DNA from: Siderastrea siderea
Taxonomy: Eukaryota; Cnidaria; Anthozoa; Scleractinia; Rhizangiidae
Direction: 5' to 3'
DNA length: 64,000 nucleotides
Assembly: GCA_964030785.1 (NCBI GenBank)
Contig: OZ034975.1
Location: forward strand, 40,988,569-41,052,568
Positions 56,801 through 64,000 of the stretch are shown one piece after another (the stretch's first letter is position 1; each line of letters opens with the position of its first letter). Both the position numbers and the translations under genes were made by a program. Under the pieces are notes generated by a model that had not been told where the DNA came from, did not search any database, and saw only the letters and a list, made by a program, of their open reading frames with translations.

Positions 56801-59800
56801 CACACTCTTTTTTCATCCCAGCAGCTGGTACACTTATAGGTACACTCAAGTTCCCGTTTTTGGAGAATACAAGCTTTACAGACGTCAAGGATATGGAGGC
56901 TTTGATGCAAATCGTCAACAGCTTGACAGCCCCCTTGTGAGCCTCCATAATATACTGCTACAGGCTGTGAGACTGCATCATCCATAGATGTCACATGAAT
57001 TTCTAAAGCCTGGCTGTTAAACTTGCACTTTTTTAAGTGGTTACCTACTTCTGCGTCCGTTTTGGTTACTAGTTCTTTAACCGTTTCAGGCAAAAGTACG
57101 GGTGGTTCCATCAAGCCGATCACTCCATTTACTTGCGAGGAGAACTGGAGCCCTGGTTTTATCGCCATTGCATCGCTTGCCGTCACAACAAGGTAACCAA
57201 CCATCCCATGTTTTCTCAGACTTACAACGTCTGCACCCTCGAGAGACATGAAAAGCTGAAGCACATCGTTAATCTGAACACCATTTGTTACATGTGAAGG
57301 TGCCTGCAACGCAGTAATAGTGCGAGGTGTCAATCCAGCAAAATTGTGGCTTCCAATCCATTCAGCAGGTGTCATGCTGAAATCTGCCAGATGTCCTTGT
57401 CCATGACCTCCAATACCACTGAAAAAATAAGTGAAACCTTTTCCGTGAAGAAACTGATTAGACTGTAGCCATGCGGTCAGGGCAGGATACTCTTGAGAGA
57501 AATTTGTATTGGATGGGAAAAGGGATGAAAGTGCTCTGGAACAAAATGCTTTCACCTCCTCGTAAAAAATGTGTGTTTTCTGCAGCAATCCAGATTGAAC
57601 TAAATACCAAAACATCAGGACTGTTTTATCTACACTACATAAGTCGATGTCGTAGCGTACTAGTCAATCCTGCTTGTCTTCATTCTCTTCCGAGGCCTTT
57701 TTACTGTTCTGACCAATCATTGTAAGAAGCATACGAATGTCAGTGCCAAATGATTTTTTCGAAGCATGGCACAGTTCTATATGCCTATCGAAATTCTGCA
57801 GATTGAACTCCTTGCAGGTTATCTTCTTTTGACATGACTGATCATACTGGCATTTTGGAGTGGTTTTATTTCCAATTTCTGCCTTGTCACCATGCTTAGC
57901 TAAAGCTCTTGCACGGAATGTGTTTAAACGCTCGCCGTCGGTCATTTTATTTTTCCTAGTGGTCGACTTTTCATTACCATTGCTAGATGTACCCACTTGC
58001 AGCTGCCGTGTCAGGGATGCTACACCTGCCTTTACTTGCATTCGCGCTTCAAAACGTTCTTCGCGCTTTTCAAGTTTCTCCTCTAAATAGATGCGACAGA
58101 TATTTCCATTTGATAAATTCGCTAAGAAATAGCGTAAACAGCTCTGAAGATCTTTATCGTTAACAATGGGAAGGAGATGAAAACCGTCATGGTATTGAAG
58201 TGTGTACGTGTTTGGTGATTCAAACAATGTCTTTATTTCGCCCAAAGCATCAATTAATGCTATCGATGTTGCCTTTTCTTTATCAACCCACCACCTTCGT
58301 ATTTGGCGTGGTGGATAGCTGTCAGGAGGGTTTGGTGGAGGCAGTGGTGGTTGAAGAAAGATCGTTACCCCAAATTCACTACCAGCGTCAAGAGAGAAAA
58401 CGCAATCCGGTGCAGCTTTTAGAGTTGATGTGGCTGTAAATTTGGACAAAAAATTGTAGGTAAGAAACTTATGAATTTGCGCTCACACGCACTAGCTCAT
58501 TGACCGTTTCAATTGAGCTTCAAGTCTGTAGTAAAAGGTACAATGGGGAAAATACATTTGCTTTAAGCTGTCGAAATTCCAAACTATATACAAGAAAGTA
58601 AGGCAAAACAATAACGCGTATATAATTTGATTTCAAGTCTAATCTAATCTGAAATTATCATTCAAAAAATTCGAGTGGCTAATTGTTTCTTTCCATATTT
58701 TCTACAATTTTGCTAAAATGACTGACTTGACTAGCTAAGGACGAAACCGATCCGAGATATTAAAGCTTATTCCGTCGATATTTCAAGCCACTTGATCGAC
58801 TTTTGAATAGATCTTGCGGCACCCAGGGTGATTATTACAAGGCCGTAGACACTTTGCTCTTGACTGGGCTTTTTTCACTACAACACAAATTGAAAGACCC
58901 AGACCAAAAAACCAACAAAACGAAAGTTTACTCTCTAGAATTAACAAGGAGTATTTAATCGCGGGCGGACCACAACAAATTCGTACTTTCCTCAGAAGTT
59001 TTGAAAGCACAGTGGGAGTAACGTACAAAATGTGGTGCCGAATTTTACGAGCTCCAAGCGATATTATCACTCTAGCACTTAATAGGTATTTTAATTACCT
59101 GCATTATGGTTACTGCTGGATGTTTCTTTAGGTCAGGAACTGAAGAAATCTGTCATCTTCCTGAAAAAAAAAGCACAATATATAGCCGGAGATTACAATC
59201 GATGACTTTTGATAATATAAATAGTTTTAATAAGAAGCCTTTTATCAGCGGTTTGGTACATCCCCCGGGGAGGGAGGCGGGATGAAGGGTAATCGACATT
59301 ATCTCAGGTAGGGAGGGGGGGCGTAGCGTCTAAACCCTGACCCTGTTTAAAACACGAGATACTGAGATACACTGTTTGCACCAGTCTTTTCTTTCGGAGA
59401 AGATGAAATAAATATTTACTTGATATTCTTGGGAGCCTTGTAACCCAAACTACAAAGTGAAACATTTGGAATAAAGTTGTTTGTATTGCAAGTAAATTTT
59501 AGCACTGTGCTTTTAGCACTGTGTTTTATTGAATTTACCCCTGGTCATGATCAGGTTCTGGTTGGAGCTTTGGCCATACTGCTTTATCTTTAAAATGTTC
59601 ATATACAGGTCTGGGGTGGCTATGTACCTTTCAGATATGTCCAGAAACACAGGCCAGTGAGATATTTTAGAAGCAATTAGCATGATAGCCATCACAAAGT
59701 GTCCTCAGGGATTAAAAGGAAATTTGAAGTGATCTGAAAGTGAAGTAACAATTGAAGCTGTCACATATGAATGGTTTTCTCAACAATCCTTGCCTATATT

Positions 59801-61868
59801 TCTGGAACCGTCAGCATTCCCTAGCTTGTGTTTGTCTTTTGTGGTATTACTGGAGTGTGGTAAAAAAAAAAATTCGTGGCAAAGCTGTAAGTTCCTGGCC
59901 TTGCTATAAATTTCTTCTCATCAAATTTCAGCAAGAGCACTGGCTTCGCAGGCAAGGTATTCCTAGAGGCAAACATTATCCGTGAGCTCTGATAGTACAC
60001 ACTGTCAAATATGTGATGTTTCAATTACCAGATCAGATAACATTGTTAAAATTATTTACTATCCAGCCTACACATGTCCACGTGAAGGAGCAATCCACTC
60101 AAATGTTCCCTACGTTTCAACTGATTTGGTACAGACAAGACAGAGAAATACATTCTATTTTTTAAAATAACTAAGATACAACGTGCACTCTGAGTGGCTG
60201 AGATGTGTGCTTGCATGCGAGTGTGTGAACACAGTTGAATAAAGCAAGGAAAAACTTTTCCTGTGTTTGGATGGCCTGATATACAGCAAACACTCAAGTG
60301 GGGGGGGGGGGGGGATTCTCAAAAGTCTATACGCAACCCAGGCTGGGCACTCCCTGCAAACCCTCAAGGGTTTGCATAACTCTTGAATTCTCCCAACCAT
60401 TCTCGTGTTTATATCAGGCTATGCAAACACAGAAAAAGTTTTTATTATTTGTTTGAATACAATCTTTTACAGTGAAACCTTTGGACCAAATTATTTTCAC
60501 ATATTTTCGGTAAAAGGAAACACCTCTCTTAAGCAGACAAGAAGGTCAATGAACAACATCGGTATCCAATTTTTTTGTATAATCAGCATCACTAGTCTTA
60601 TAGCAAGGTTGAGAAAACTAATGTGCAGTGTTTGATATAAGAGAAAATAAAACATGCTTGATGAAGTACAAACCTTTTGTAAAACCAAGGACAAGAGCAT
60701 AAATGATGTTATTAAGACAACAAAGTTTTTATTTTTGTGTGGCCGTGAGCTCACATCAGCAAACTTGGGGAATCCCTTTGAATGGCTGTTATCAGGAAAG
60801 ACTTGAATTTCCAGGACGACTACCACAAGTAATATTTTGTCTAATACATTTTCAGTAAGTTGTTAGGCTATTTCCTTGTGTTGCTTTCTTTGCCTGGAGG
60901 AAGATCTGATTTCCATGTTTGTGAAAAATCGTAATCACACGCGTACGTCAGCCAGCAAACTAAGTGTTGTGGATCTCTTTTACCGCTGATCTAGTCAAAG
61001 TGCCAAACAAATACGAAAACCTTTCCGAGAAACGAACTGGTTTCAGCTCATATTTACATAGTAGTCTGCACGTTTGCACATTCGATCGACTCGGAATCGT
61101 GAAAAAACGTATTCACCTGGTCCATGTAACCAAAAAATTAATCAGTCAAAACAATCTACATTCGTGTCCTCAGTTATTCTTTTCAAAACGGGAAACAGAG
61201 TCTTAATTCTCATTTTCACCGCCATTGTAAGGTCTCTCGTGAGATGTTTACTCCATCGTGTCTAGAGTGAAATGGACATCAGTTATATTTTTACCCATGA
61301 CCCTTTGTGGGCCGTGACGCACACCGCCTGGCTTAAGTGCAAAAACCTGTGTCATAGCTTGTAATTCGGATAACTGGGAAAGGAAAAAGATAAATAAACG
61401 AGTGGTAATCCGGAGATTTTCTGTTTGCTCTTCACAACAAGCTAATTTAAGGCAAGGAAAAGTGTGACATGTTTAGTCGACATAGACTAACCGCTGTTAG
61501 CTTTGTTAAACGGATGTGCAACAAATCTGAAATGAGGGTAATAAGTCATTAAATTACTATTGTTAATTTTTTTTACTTCTAAACCAGTGAAACGTTTTCC
61601 TTGGGTATAATGTACCGTTCTTGACACTTACCTAGAATGTTGGGTGTATTGAAATTCTGGTAGTCAACACAGACGTGGAAAGTATTACTGTCGTTATCAG
61701 CCCACTTGAGGTCCTTAACTTACAGTTGTATGGTATTATTTTGTATTATTGCAGTTAAGATATTGAGAGAATGTTCATGTAACTGCACCATATTGAATGC
61801 TGTAGTCGGCGTGCTAGCTGCAATCATCATTGTCCTTATGGTCTACCTTATATGGCTGCAGAAAAGAG
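32793..61868 (+). CDS. RTK gene C, extracellular and transmembrane part
   Basis: Paralogue of gene B with the same exon sizes and phases. Exons seen: 32793-32841 (signal peptide), 41235-41612 (Ig1), 48026-48292 (Ig2), 49008-49244 (Ig3), 49831-49931, 50049-50107 and 50711-50913 (SEA-like and stalk), 61755-61868 (transmembrane). They join in one frame. The juxtamembrane and kinase exons should follow beyond 64000, because 63770-64000 aligns with gene B intron 8 (19860-20040) just before its juxtamembrane exons. Unlike B, C has a proper signal peptide. Its introns are swollen by at least ten mobile elements. The Ig1 exon is very different from that of B, while Ig2 onward is closely similar. That points to exon replacement or strong diversification of the outermost domain. 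Confidence 0.8.
32842..33490 (+). other. Gene C intron 1, 5' part
   Basis: 33035-33110 aligns with gene B 6930-7030. No gene. Confidence 0.5.
33493..33582 (+). pseudogene. Remnant of a gene B-type Ig1 exon in gene C
   Basis: GEGVEGEGVSIVYSFDGKYK here parallels [18 protein letters not shown] of gene B exon 2. The splice acceptor AG is not present, the Trp is missing, and the copy breaks off near 33582 where a SINE palindrome follows. Confidence 0.45.
33633..34190. repeat. Palindromic pair of tRNA-Thr-like SINE copies
   Basis: Minus copy: tRNA-like body 33738-33808. Plus copy: 34045-34115. Each has an acceptor-type stem, A and B boxes and a GGT anticodon position, followed by a shared tail (CTGATTTTTTCAGGCTTTCT and onward) that ends near a GAATTTCATATA motif. 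The tail is repeated at 33871-33985. Position 33 is C instead of T and stems have mismatches, so these are SINE heads and not functional tRNA genes. Confidence 0.7.
34191..34602 (+). other. Gene C intron 1, unassigned
   Basis: A G-rich run at 34443-34453 and C-rich tracts to 34590. No gene. Confidence 0.35.
34603..35037 (-). pseudogene. SAP-domain protein fragment
   Basis: The minus strand reads EVLTNGQLKMYLKQYGLKIS then GSKADFTKRVLSYA: a SAP motif (helix-turn-helix used for DNA/RNA binding). An acidic Ser-rich tail follows to the stop at 34603. Upstream, a charged segment (VEHLEFLDAKAKEKE) continues in another frame, so there is a frameshift or an intron near 34940. The stretch is cut at its 5' side by a MITE. 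SAP domains also occur in some cnidarian transposon-associated proteins. I cannot tell host gene from element. Confidence 0.5.
35037..35242. mobile_element. MITE with AGCC(T/C)GAGAAAACAG ends
   Basis: Left end AGCCCGAGAAAACAGCCGAC and right end GTCGACTGTTTTCTCAGGCT are inverted repeats. The middle contains a GACGCGTCACTACCCAGAT palindromic block. Non-coding. Confidence 0.7.
35243..36440 (+). other. Gene C intron 1, unassigned plus CTTTG microsatellite
   Basis: The open frame 35165-35725 overlaps the MITE and has no domain I recognise. A (CTTTG)n array at 36101-36166 grades into (CTTTA)n to 36186. Confidence 0.4.
36780..36940 (+). mobile_element. LINE-2 fragment, left part (pre-RT)
   Basis: The plus strand encodes LTDNEKAGLMNSFFATTGKN then IAAELPAP. 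The x-N-S-F-F-A-T-x-G-K-N pattern is the segment just upstream of the RT domain in many LINEs. It stops at the insertion of LINE-1. The open frame 36441-36779 may be its upstream part, but this is unsure. Confidence 0.5.
36940..39580 (-). mobile_element. LINE-1 insertion, minus strand, long ORF (CR1/L2-like)
   Basis: A 790-codon uninterrupted frame (39586-37214). N-terminus: the end of an APE endonuclease (LSDHALIYG). Then a basic linker, the RT domain (NKATGCDGIPAKVM, YRPITVLPCVDKVFE, STDMSKAFDSL, SRGCPQGSALGPLLWNIF, MYADDHQIYH) and the thumb region. The 3' end carries an AATAAAGTTTATC motif and an (ATC)n tail at 36944-36958, as in CR1/L2-type elements. It is 5' truncated within the endonuclease and otherwise open, so it inserted recently. 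It sits in gene C intron 1, on the opposite strand. Confidence 0.85.
39565..40830 (+). mobile_element. LINE-2 fragment, right part (RT and 3' end)
   Basis: Resumes with PVSVGIQQGSVLG and VYLYADDTAICC (RT catalytic YADD). A frameshift follows near 39880, then KSLDVLEHANWNSLSYCYRL and the C-terminal region to 40480. The 3' end has ATAAAATAAAGA and a (CTGT)n tail at 40790-40830. About 200 residues of RT are missing between the left and right pieces, so the LINE-1 insertion came with a deletion or entered a copy already deleted. Confidence 0.7.
40831..41234 (+). other. Gene C intron 1, 3' end
   Basis: A poly-C run at 41040-41053, then AT-rich sequence up to the TATCTTAG acceptor. Confidence 0.4.
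41235..41612 (+). CDS. Gene C exon 2: Ig-like domain 1 (V-like)
   Basis: 126 codons, phase 1/1, donor GTGAGT. HLKWEFTLSGETFDEVTFER, then ATLIIYNVTEADEAVFTCDV: a V-set pattern with the second Cys but no first Cys. It is poorly similar to gene B exon 2, apart from the W and the D-x-A-x-F/Y positions. Confidence 0.8.
41613..42490 (+). other. Gene C intron 2, 5' part
   Basis: AT-rich. No gene or named repeat. Confidence 0.35.
42491..43163 (-). CDS. Crypton-derived/KIAA1958-like gene fragment with introns
   Basis: Three minus-strand pieces fit together by phase. 43163-43048 (MATACFRPPKTEEEQ..., ending AG|GTAACG). Then about 42930-42816 (KTLYLLVCGINRHLANVQGE ..., ending AG|GTAAAA). Then 42725-42491 (FMVFRKTLDGEMKDATKCGV ... 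EREETILWDMALLGANTAES, LLNTVYFYNGKLFGL, stop). The pattern T-L-Y-L-x-V-C-G-x-x-R-H-L and K-x-L-D-x-x-M-K matches the region before the tyrosine-recombinase-derived DUF3504 domain in KIAA1958/QRICH1/ZMYM-type proteins. The recombinase core itself is absent. The middle exon's start is unsure. It may be a short gene or a truncated duplicate. Confidence 0.5.
43164..44119 (+). other. Gene C intron 2, unassigned
   Basis: No domain-bearing frame. Nothing named. Confidence 0.3.
44122..44905 (-). mobile_element. Penelope-like retroelement remnant (RT end and GIY-YIG)
   Basis: The minus strand encodes RVFATIPYIKGLTEPLTRLL and, after a frameshift near 44610, CNVVYKIPCSICSWSYIGET, GRSFNNRKK, then NHAWSKNHQIDFDNALIID and SCPLPNQYRILLNKH. 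The I-P-C-x-x-C and Y-I-G-E-T-G-R motifs are the GIY-YIG endonuclease of Penelope-like elements. Both ends carry about 55 bp of the same sequence in inverted orientation (GTTAAAAATCTATGAGCTTT ... ACCGTACTGTTGT). Most of the RT is missing. Confidence 0.75.
44906..45302 (+). other. Gene C intron 2, unassigned
   Basis: AT-rich, with short C/T runs at 45185-45201. No gene. Confidence 0.3.
45303..47090 (-). mobile_element. L1/Tx1-like LINE 3' half, minus strand
   Basis: Consecutive frames in the same direction, broken by frameshifts. They are LGVYFTYNHQRFYEKKCESI and the WRGLTLIGRIQVIKSFAIPK segment (47067-46594), a middle part (46531-45977), and a zinc-knuckle LCYLCENDVETIKHFLFLCP (45958-45722). 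Order and motifs fit the post-RT region of L1/Tx1-clade elements. A poly-A-type end is at 45304-45312. 5' truncated. Confidence 0.75.
47217..47790. mobile_element. TTAA-flanked MITE (CCCTATTT ends)
   Basis: Left CCCTATTTAGCCTGGGGGGC and right end complement CCCTATTTTGCCTGGGCAT, flanked by TTAA at 47213-47216 and 47791-47794. The subterminal GGGGGCACATTGTGCCC and GGGGGACACTTTCCCC blocks also mirror each other. No coding capacity. It fits a piggyBac/Kolobok-type non-autonomous element. Confidence 0.75.
48026..48292 (+). CDS. Gene C exon 3: Ig domain 2
   Basis: 89 codons, phase 1/1. LFCEASGKPKPNITWVQVFK, then [20 protein letters not shown]. The open frame runs upstream to 47818, but the TTTTAG acceptor at 48021-48025 and the match to gene B fix the start. 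Confidence 0.85.
48293..49007 (+). other. Gene C intron 3
   Basis: A degenerate GTAGGTA-rich tract at 48625-48730 and a G run at 48736-48747. No gene. Confidence 0.4.
49008..49244 (+). CDS. Gene C exon 4: Ig domain 3
   Basis: 79 codons, phase 1/1. LYCQVKGYPSPTISWTPCNP, then IYTCTAENTLGKKSASTDL. Three codons longer than the gene B exon. Confidence 0.85.
49245..49830 (+). other. Gene C intron 4
   Basis: The 5' end aligns with gene B intron 4. A duplicated ACTACATGTATGCATGTACA stretch at 49289-49308. No gene. Confidence 0.4.
49831..49931 (+). CDS. Gene C exon 5: SEA-like module, part a
   Basis: VIGGNVINLRMTFTSEKCTE, then a helix. Phase 1/0, donor GTAAGT. Confidence 0.75.
50049..50107 (+). CDS. 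Gene C exon 6: SEA-like module, part b
   Basis: VDMLFENENAYSDTTLLKV plus two bases. Phase 0/2, donor GTGGGT. Confidence 0.75.
50108..50710 (+). other. Gene C intron 6
   Basis: Short frames on both strands without domains. The 3' part (50570-50710) aligns with gene B 17810-17971. Confidence 0.4.
50711..50913 (+). CDS. Gene C exon 7: SEA-like part c and stalk
   Basis: CGSLIVDLALNFTTIVTEDW through GEFSENASSIVG to a short Thr/Pro stalk. Phase 2/1, donor GTATGT. Confidence 0.8.
50914..51717 (+). other. Gene C intron 7 before the 9.6-kb insertion
   Basis: Aligned in part with gene B 18680-18850 and 19160-19250. No gene. Confidence 0.5.
51745..54102. other. Left non-coding part of the 9.6-kb insertion
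   Basis: No domain-bearing frame. 53100-53215 has repeated ATTCATGATTCAT units. 53370-53780 is repeat-like, with CACACGTAT and GTTTTCGATC motifs of the kind found in dispersed MITEs. The rest is unassigned. Confidence 0.35.
54103..58450 (-). pseudogene. PB1-like / zinc-finger / NHL-repeat protein gene, interrupted
   Basis: About 1,400 codons, read from 58433 (a TTTACAG acceptor at 58440-58434 suggests an upstream exon; no ATG starts this frame). First segment (261 residues): a PB1-like ubiquitin fold (WWVDKEKATSIALIDALGEI, then LLPIVNDKDLQSCLRYF), a basic helix and a C-x4-C...H-x4-C/H finger (SCQKK...DRHIELCH). A single TGA (57664-57666) separates it from the second segment in the same frame. 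That segment has a Cys-rich RING/B-box-like cluster (about 56900-56650) and NHL-type repeats (TIFFSDQFTHQIMKSDL, NLIFVCDSGNAAIRVIDI, TLIVCDTGNKSIRLIS). A one-base shift in a G7 run (55427-55433) moves the frame. A second shift near 54270 restores it for an acidic then basic tail ending at 54103. The C-terminal part has ENLFSLMRKDDPMPTQLEY. Functional role unknown. Three lesions suggest decay, but assembly errors or readthrough are possible. Confidence 0.65.
58451..61312. other. Right part of the 9.6-kb insertion, mostly non-coding
   Basis: May hold a 5' exon or promoter of the NHL gene on the minus strand (an open frame at 59070-58783 has no recognisable domain). A nested MITE lies at 60246-60443. 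A G-rich run is at 60299-60314. Confidence 0.35.
60246..60443. mobile_element. Nested MITE with GTGTTTG-ATAGCCTGATATA ends
   Basis: Left AAAAACTTTTCCTGTGTTTG and right complement AAAAACTTTTTCTGTGTTTG are inverted repeats that continue into GCCTGATATA on both sides. The internal GGGTTTGCATAACTCTTGA is shared with 22600-22620. Confidence 0.6.
61340..61754 (+). other. Gene C intron 7 after the insertion
   Basis: Aligns with gene B 19265-19649 (for example TAGCTTGTAATTCGGATAAC at 61356-61375 and 19265-19284), in part rearranged. No gene. Confidence 0.5.
61755..61868 (+). CDS. Gene C exon 8: transmembrane segment
   Basis: [20 protein letters not shown] followed by LAAIIIVLMVYLIWLQKR. Phase 1/1, donor GTAAGC. 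One juxtamembrane Cys fewer than gene B. It is the last gene C exon visible. Confidence 0.85.
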
Positions 61869-61903
61869 GTAAGCAGTGCCTCATCAAAAAAATATTTGCT
61901 TAA

Positions 61904-63689
61904 GGAGACTCGCAACAGTTTTTTTGGCCTTGGAGTGTATCTTTTGTAGTCAAAATTTCGCATAGAAGGTAAACTTCGATTTCCTTGATACTACACCACC
62001 TTTTCAACATATGATCAAAGTTTATCTTCTCGCTGGTTTCCTAGCAACAGCTGTCACCATAGCAACGGTAATGGACAACCCCTTATTTTAAATAATGTCG
62101 AATATCTCGAAAACTAGTCAGACACTTTATGACGAAACTTGAACTATTTGAACTACTCAACCTACGCAACTTGTATGCGAAATTAGGGAAAAATCTGTAA
62201 GAGCATTTTCATGTAAATCGTGTTTCATTTTTTACGGGCTGATTTTGGTCATTCCTGCAATTTTCTCCAATTTTTTAAGAAAGATAAAACTTAACACTTT
62301 CTCTATTAGTTGAAGGATCCTTATGATATCAAAACATTCTTAATGTACGTTGAGCTTCCTAGGTGGCTGCGATTTTAAGATATTTATATTTAAAAACTGC
62401 TAAAATGCAGCACACATCAGCCAAAAAGTTCGTAATTTGCATAGAAATATTTCTAAATTGCCCTTACAGATTTTTCTCTTAAATTGATTGCCGTTAGAAT
62501 AATAATTCTTTTTGATGTTCCAGTGAGTTTTAGGCTGAATAAACATTTCTGGTATTTATATAAGAAGGCTGAATCTCGGTCAAGTTTCAGTCGTTATTTA
62601 CTTTCAACGAGCAACAGCTTTATTTTGTTTTTCCTGGTCTATTGCAAGGTTATTCACGTGCAATTAATATTTATACACGCTGCGCTTGTGTCCTCTCTTG
62701 CGCTTATAATTCCTTCTCATAATAAAAAAATATATATTCGTCTTCTGAGCTTGTTTCTCTTCATTTTTCGGCCCCAGTGTAATTAAATCCGTAATTAAAA
62801 ATCCTAAAACGTCAGTCAGTATTTAAAGAGTAATGGAAAAGAGTCTCCAGGAGGAAGTTCAGAAGACGAAAATTTTTTATTATTATGAGAAGGAATTATA
62901 AATGCACGAGAGGACGCAAGCGCAGCGTGTATAAATATTCATTGCACGTGAATAACCGTGAAATAGGCCAGGAAAAACAAAATAAAACTGTTGCTCGTTG
63001 AAAGTTAAAAACGACTGAAACTTGACCGAGATTCAGCCTTCTTATCTAATAACAGAAATGTTTATTCAGCCTAAAACTCACTGGAATATCAAAAAGAATT
63101 ATTATTCCAACGGCAATCAGTTTAAGAGAGAAAACTGTAAGGGCAATTTAGAAATATTTCTATTTATGCAAATTACGAACTTTTTGGCTGATGTGTGCTG
63201 CATTTTAGCAGTTTTTAAATATAAATATCTTAAAAGCTCAACGTACATTAAGAATGTTTTAATATCATAAAAGATCCTTCAACTGAAAAGGGAAAGTGTT
63301 AAGTTTTATCTTTCTTGAAATATTGGAGAAAATTGTAGGAATGACCAAAATCAGCCCGTAAAAAATGAATCATGATTTACATGAAAACGCTCTTACAGAT
63401 TTTTTTCCTAATTTTGCATACAAGTTGTGTAGGTTGAGTAGTTCAAATAATTCAAGTTTCGTCATAAAGTGTCTGACTAGTTTTCGAGATATTCGACATT
63501 ATTTAAAATCAGGGGTTGTCCATTACCGTTGCTATGATGACAGCTGTTGCTAGGAAACCAGCGAGAAAATAAACTTTGATCATATGTTGAAAAGGTGGTG
63601 TAGTATCAAGGAATCGAAGTTTACCTTCTATGCGAAATCTTGACTTCAAAAGATACACTCCAAGGCCAAAAAAACTGTTGCGAGCCTTC
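61904..63689. mobile_element. 1.79-kb palindromic fold-back element flanked by TTAA
   Basis: The two arms (about 61904-62752 and 62845-63689) are reverse complements over about 850 bp with small differences. They leave a spacer of about 90 bp around 62796. Ends are GGAGACTCGCAACAG and CTGTTGCGAGCCTTC, flanked by TTAA at 61900-61903 and 63690-63693. The same intron of gene B (after 19763) lacks it, giving an empty site (TTTAATTTTTGGG). The frames inside are mirror images and not genes. Confidence 0.8.
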
Positions 63690-63693
63690 TTAA

Positions 63694-64000
63694 TTTCTGG
63701 GAGTAGCACTTTCACTTTCATCTTCTTTTCTTTCTGGACATTTTGTTACTATTTGCTTTAACTTTAGGTAACTTTAGGTATTAAAAACAGTATGTTCGTT
63801 TTAAATCGACTCTCGTTCCTGTCTTGGATTCGTCGGTTTGTTATCATTTGATGTCACCGTATTCGTTGTAGTAAGTGAAAAGAAAAAAAGCCTTGATGCC
63901 ACCAGTAAACTCATTTTTGCGAACAGCAGAATGTCAGTGATTTCGCCAACAGGGTTATAAGGATTTTATAATAAGAAAGTAAACAGAATTGAGACTAGAA
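63694..64000 (+). other. Gene C intron 8, aligned with gene B
   Basis: 63694-63790 and 63820-64000 match gene B 19790-19860 and 19865-20043 (GAACAGCAGAATG, CCAACAGGGTTATAA, AGAAAGTAAACAG). This places the gene C juxtamembrane exons just past the right edge. Confidence 0.7.

Larger units (their letters stand above)
51727..61330 (-). mobile_element. 9.6-kb DNA transposon-like insertion carrying an NHL gene
   Basis: The left end CAGGTGGTGTGCGTCACG (51727-51744) and the complement of the right end, CAGGCGGTGTGCGTCACG (61330-61313), match at 17 of 18 positions. The insertion is bounded by a perfect 9-bp direct repeat GCTTAAGTG at 51718-51726 and 61331-61339. The flanks join to match one continuous stretch of gene B intron 7 (19160-19290), which serves as the empty site. 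The cargo is the minus-strand gene 54103-58450. CAGG termini with an 8-10 bp duplication recall hAT, P or MULE-type transposons, but no known transposase is obvious. The superfamily is unassigned. Confidence 0.75.

Noticed and set aside
62484..63270. Open frames inside the 1.79-kb palindrome
   Set aside because: They are mirror-image readings of the two arms with no domain.

Overview
The window is eukaryotic: an AT-rich, intron-rich, transposon-rich animal locus. Short exons sit in long introns, the proteins have cnidarian-like Ig/SEA/kinase architectures, and the interspersed repeats (L1/Tx1-like, CR1/L2-like and Penelope-like retroelements, hAT and TTAA-target MITEs, tRNA-derived SINEs) are of kinds common in stony corals and anemones. 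My best guess is a stony coral. That is inference from repeat and gene style, not from a species marker.

The backbone is a tandem array of three paralogous receptor tyrosine kinase (RTK) genes, all on the + strand. Gene A contributes only its last exon (435-500). Gene B (6771-26525) is complete and has 19 recognisable exons: a signal-peptide exon, three Ig-like domains, a SEA-like module on three exons, a Thr/Pro stalk, a transmembrane exon, two juxtamembrane mini-exons, an eight-exon kinase domain and a short tail ending in a Tyr-Ala-Asn-Val motif. Gene C (32793-61868, running off the right edge) shows the signal peptide, the Ig domains, the SEA-like module and the transmembrane exon. Its kinase exons should lie beyond 64000. 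Intergenic and intronic blocks also align between copies (1-2560 with 25170-28840; 19860-20040 with 63770-64000), so the array arose by segmental duplication.

Gene B keeps every catalytic kinase motif and one continuous frame from Ig1 to the stop (829 codons). However, its signal-peptide exon is frameshifted relative to C, and one kinase-exon donor is GTCCC. It may be a gene in decay or one that uses another 5' exon. The first Ig exon differs strongly between B and C, and both genes carry broken copies of the B-type exon.

Mobile DNA fills the introns, most heavily in gene C. The most striking item is a 9.6-kb insertion (51727-61330) with 18-bp terminal inverted repeats and a 9-bp target duplication. 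It carries one large minus-strand gene (54103-58450) encoding PB1-like, zinc-finger-like, Cys-rich and NHL-repeat segments. That gene is interrupted by a single TGA in a classical readthrough context and by two frameshifts. Other items are a 1.79-kb near-perfect palindrome flanked by TTAA, nested LINEs at 36780-40830, a Penelope remnant with inverted ends, a Crypton-derived-type gene fragment with introns, a decayed hAT element, an L1-like 3' end, an integrase remnant and several MITEs and SINEs. No rRNA, CRISPR or prokaryotic features are present.
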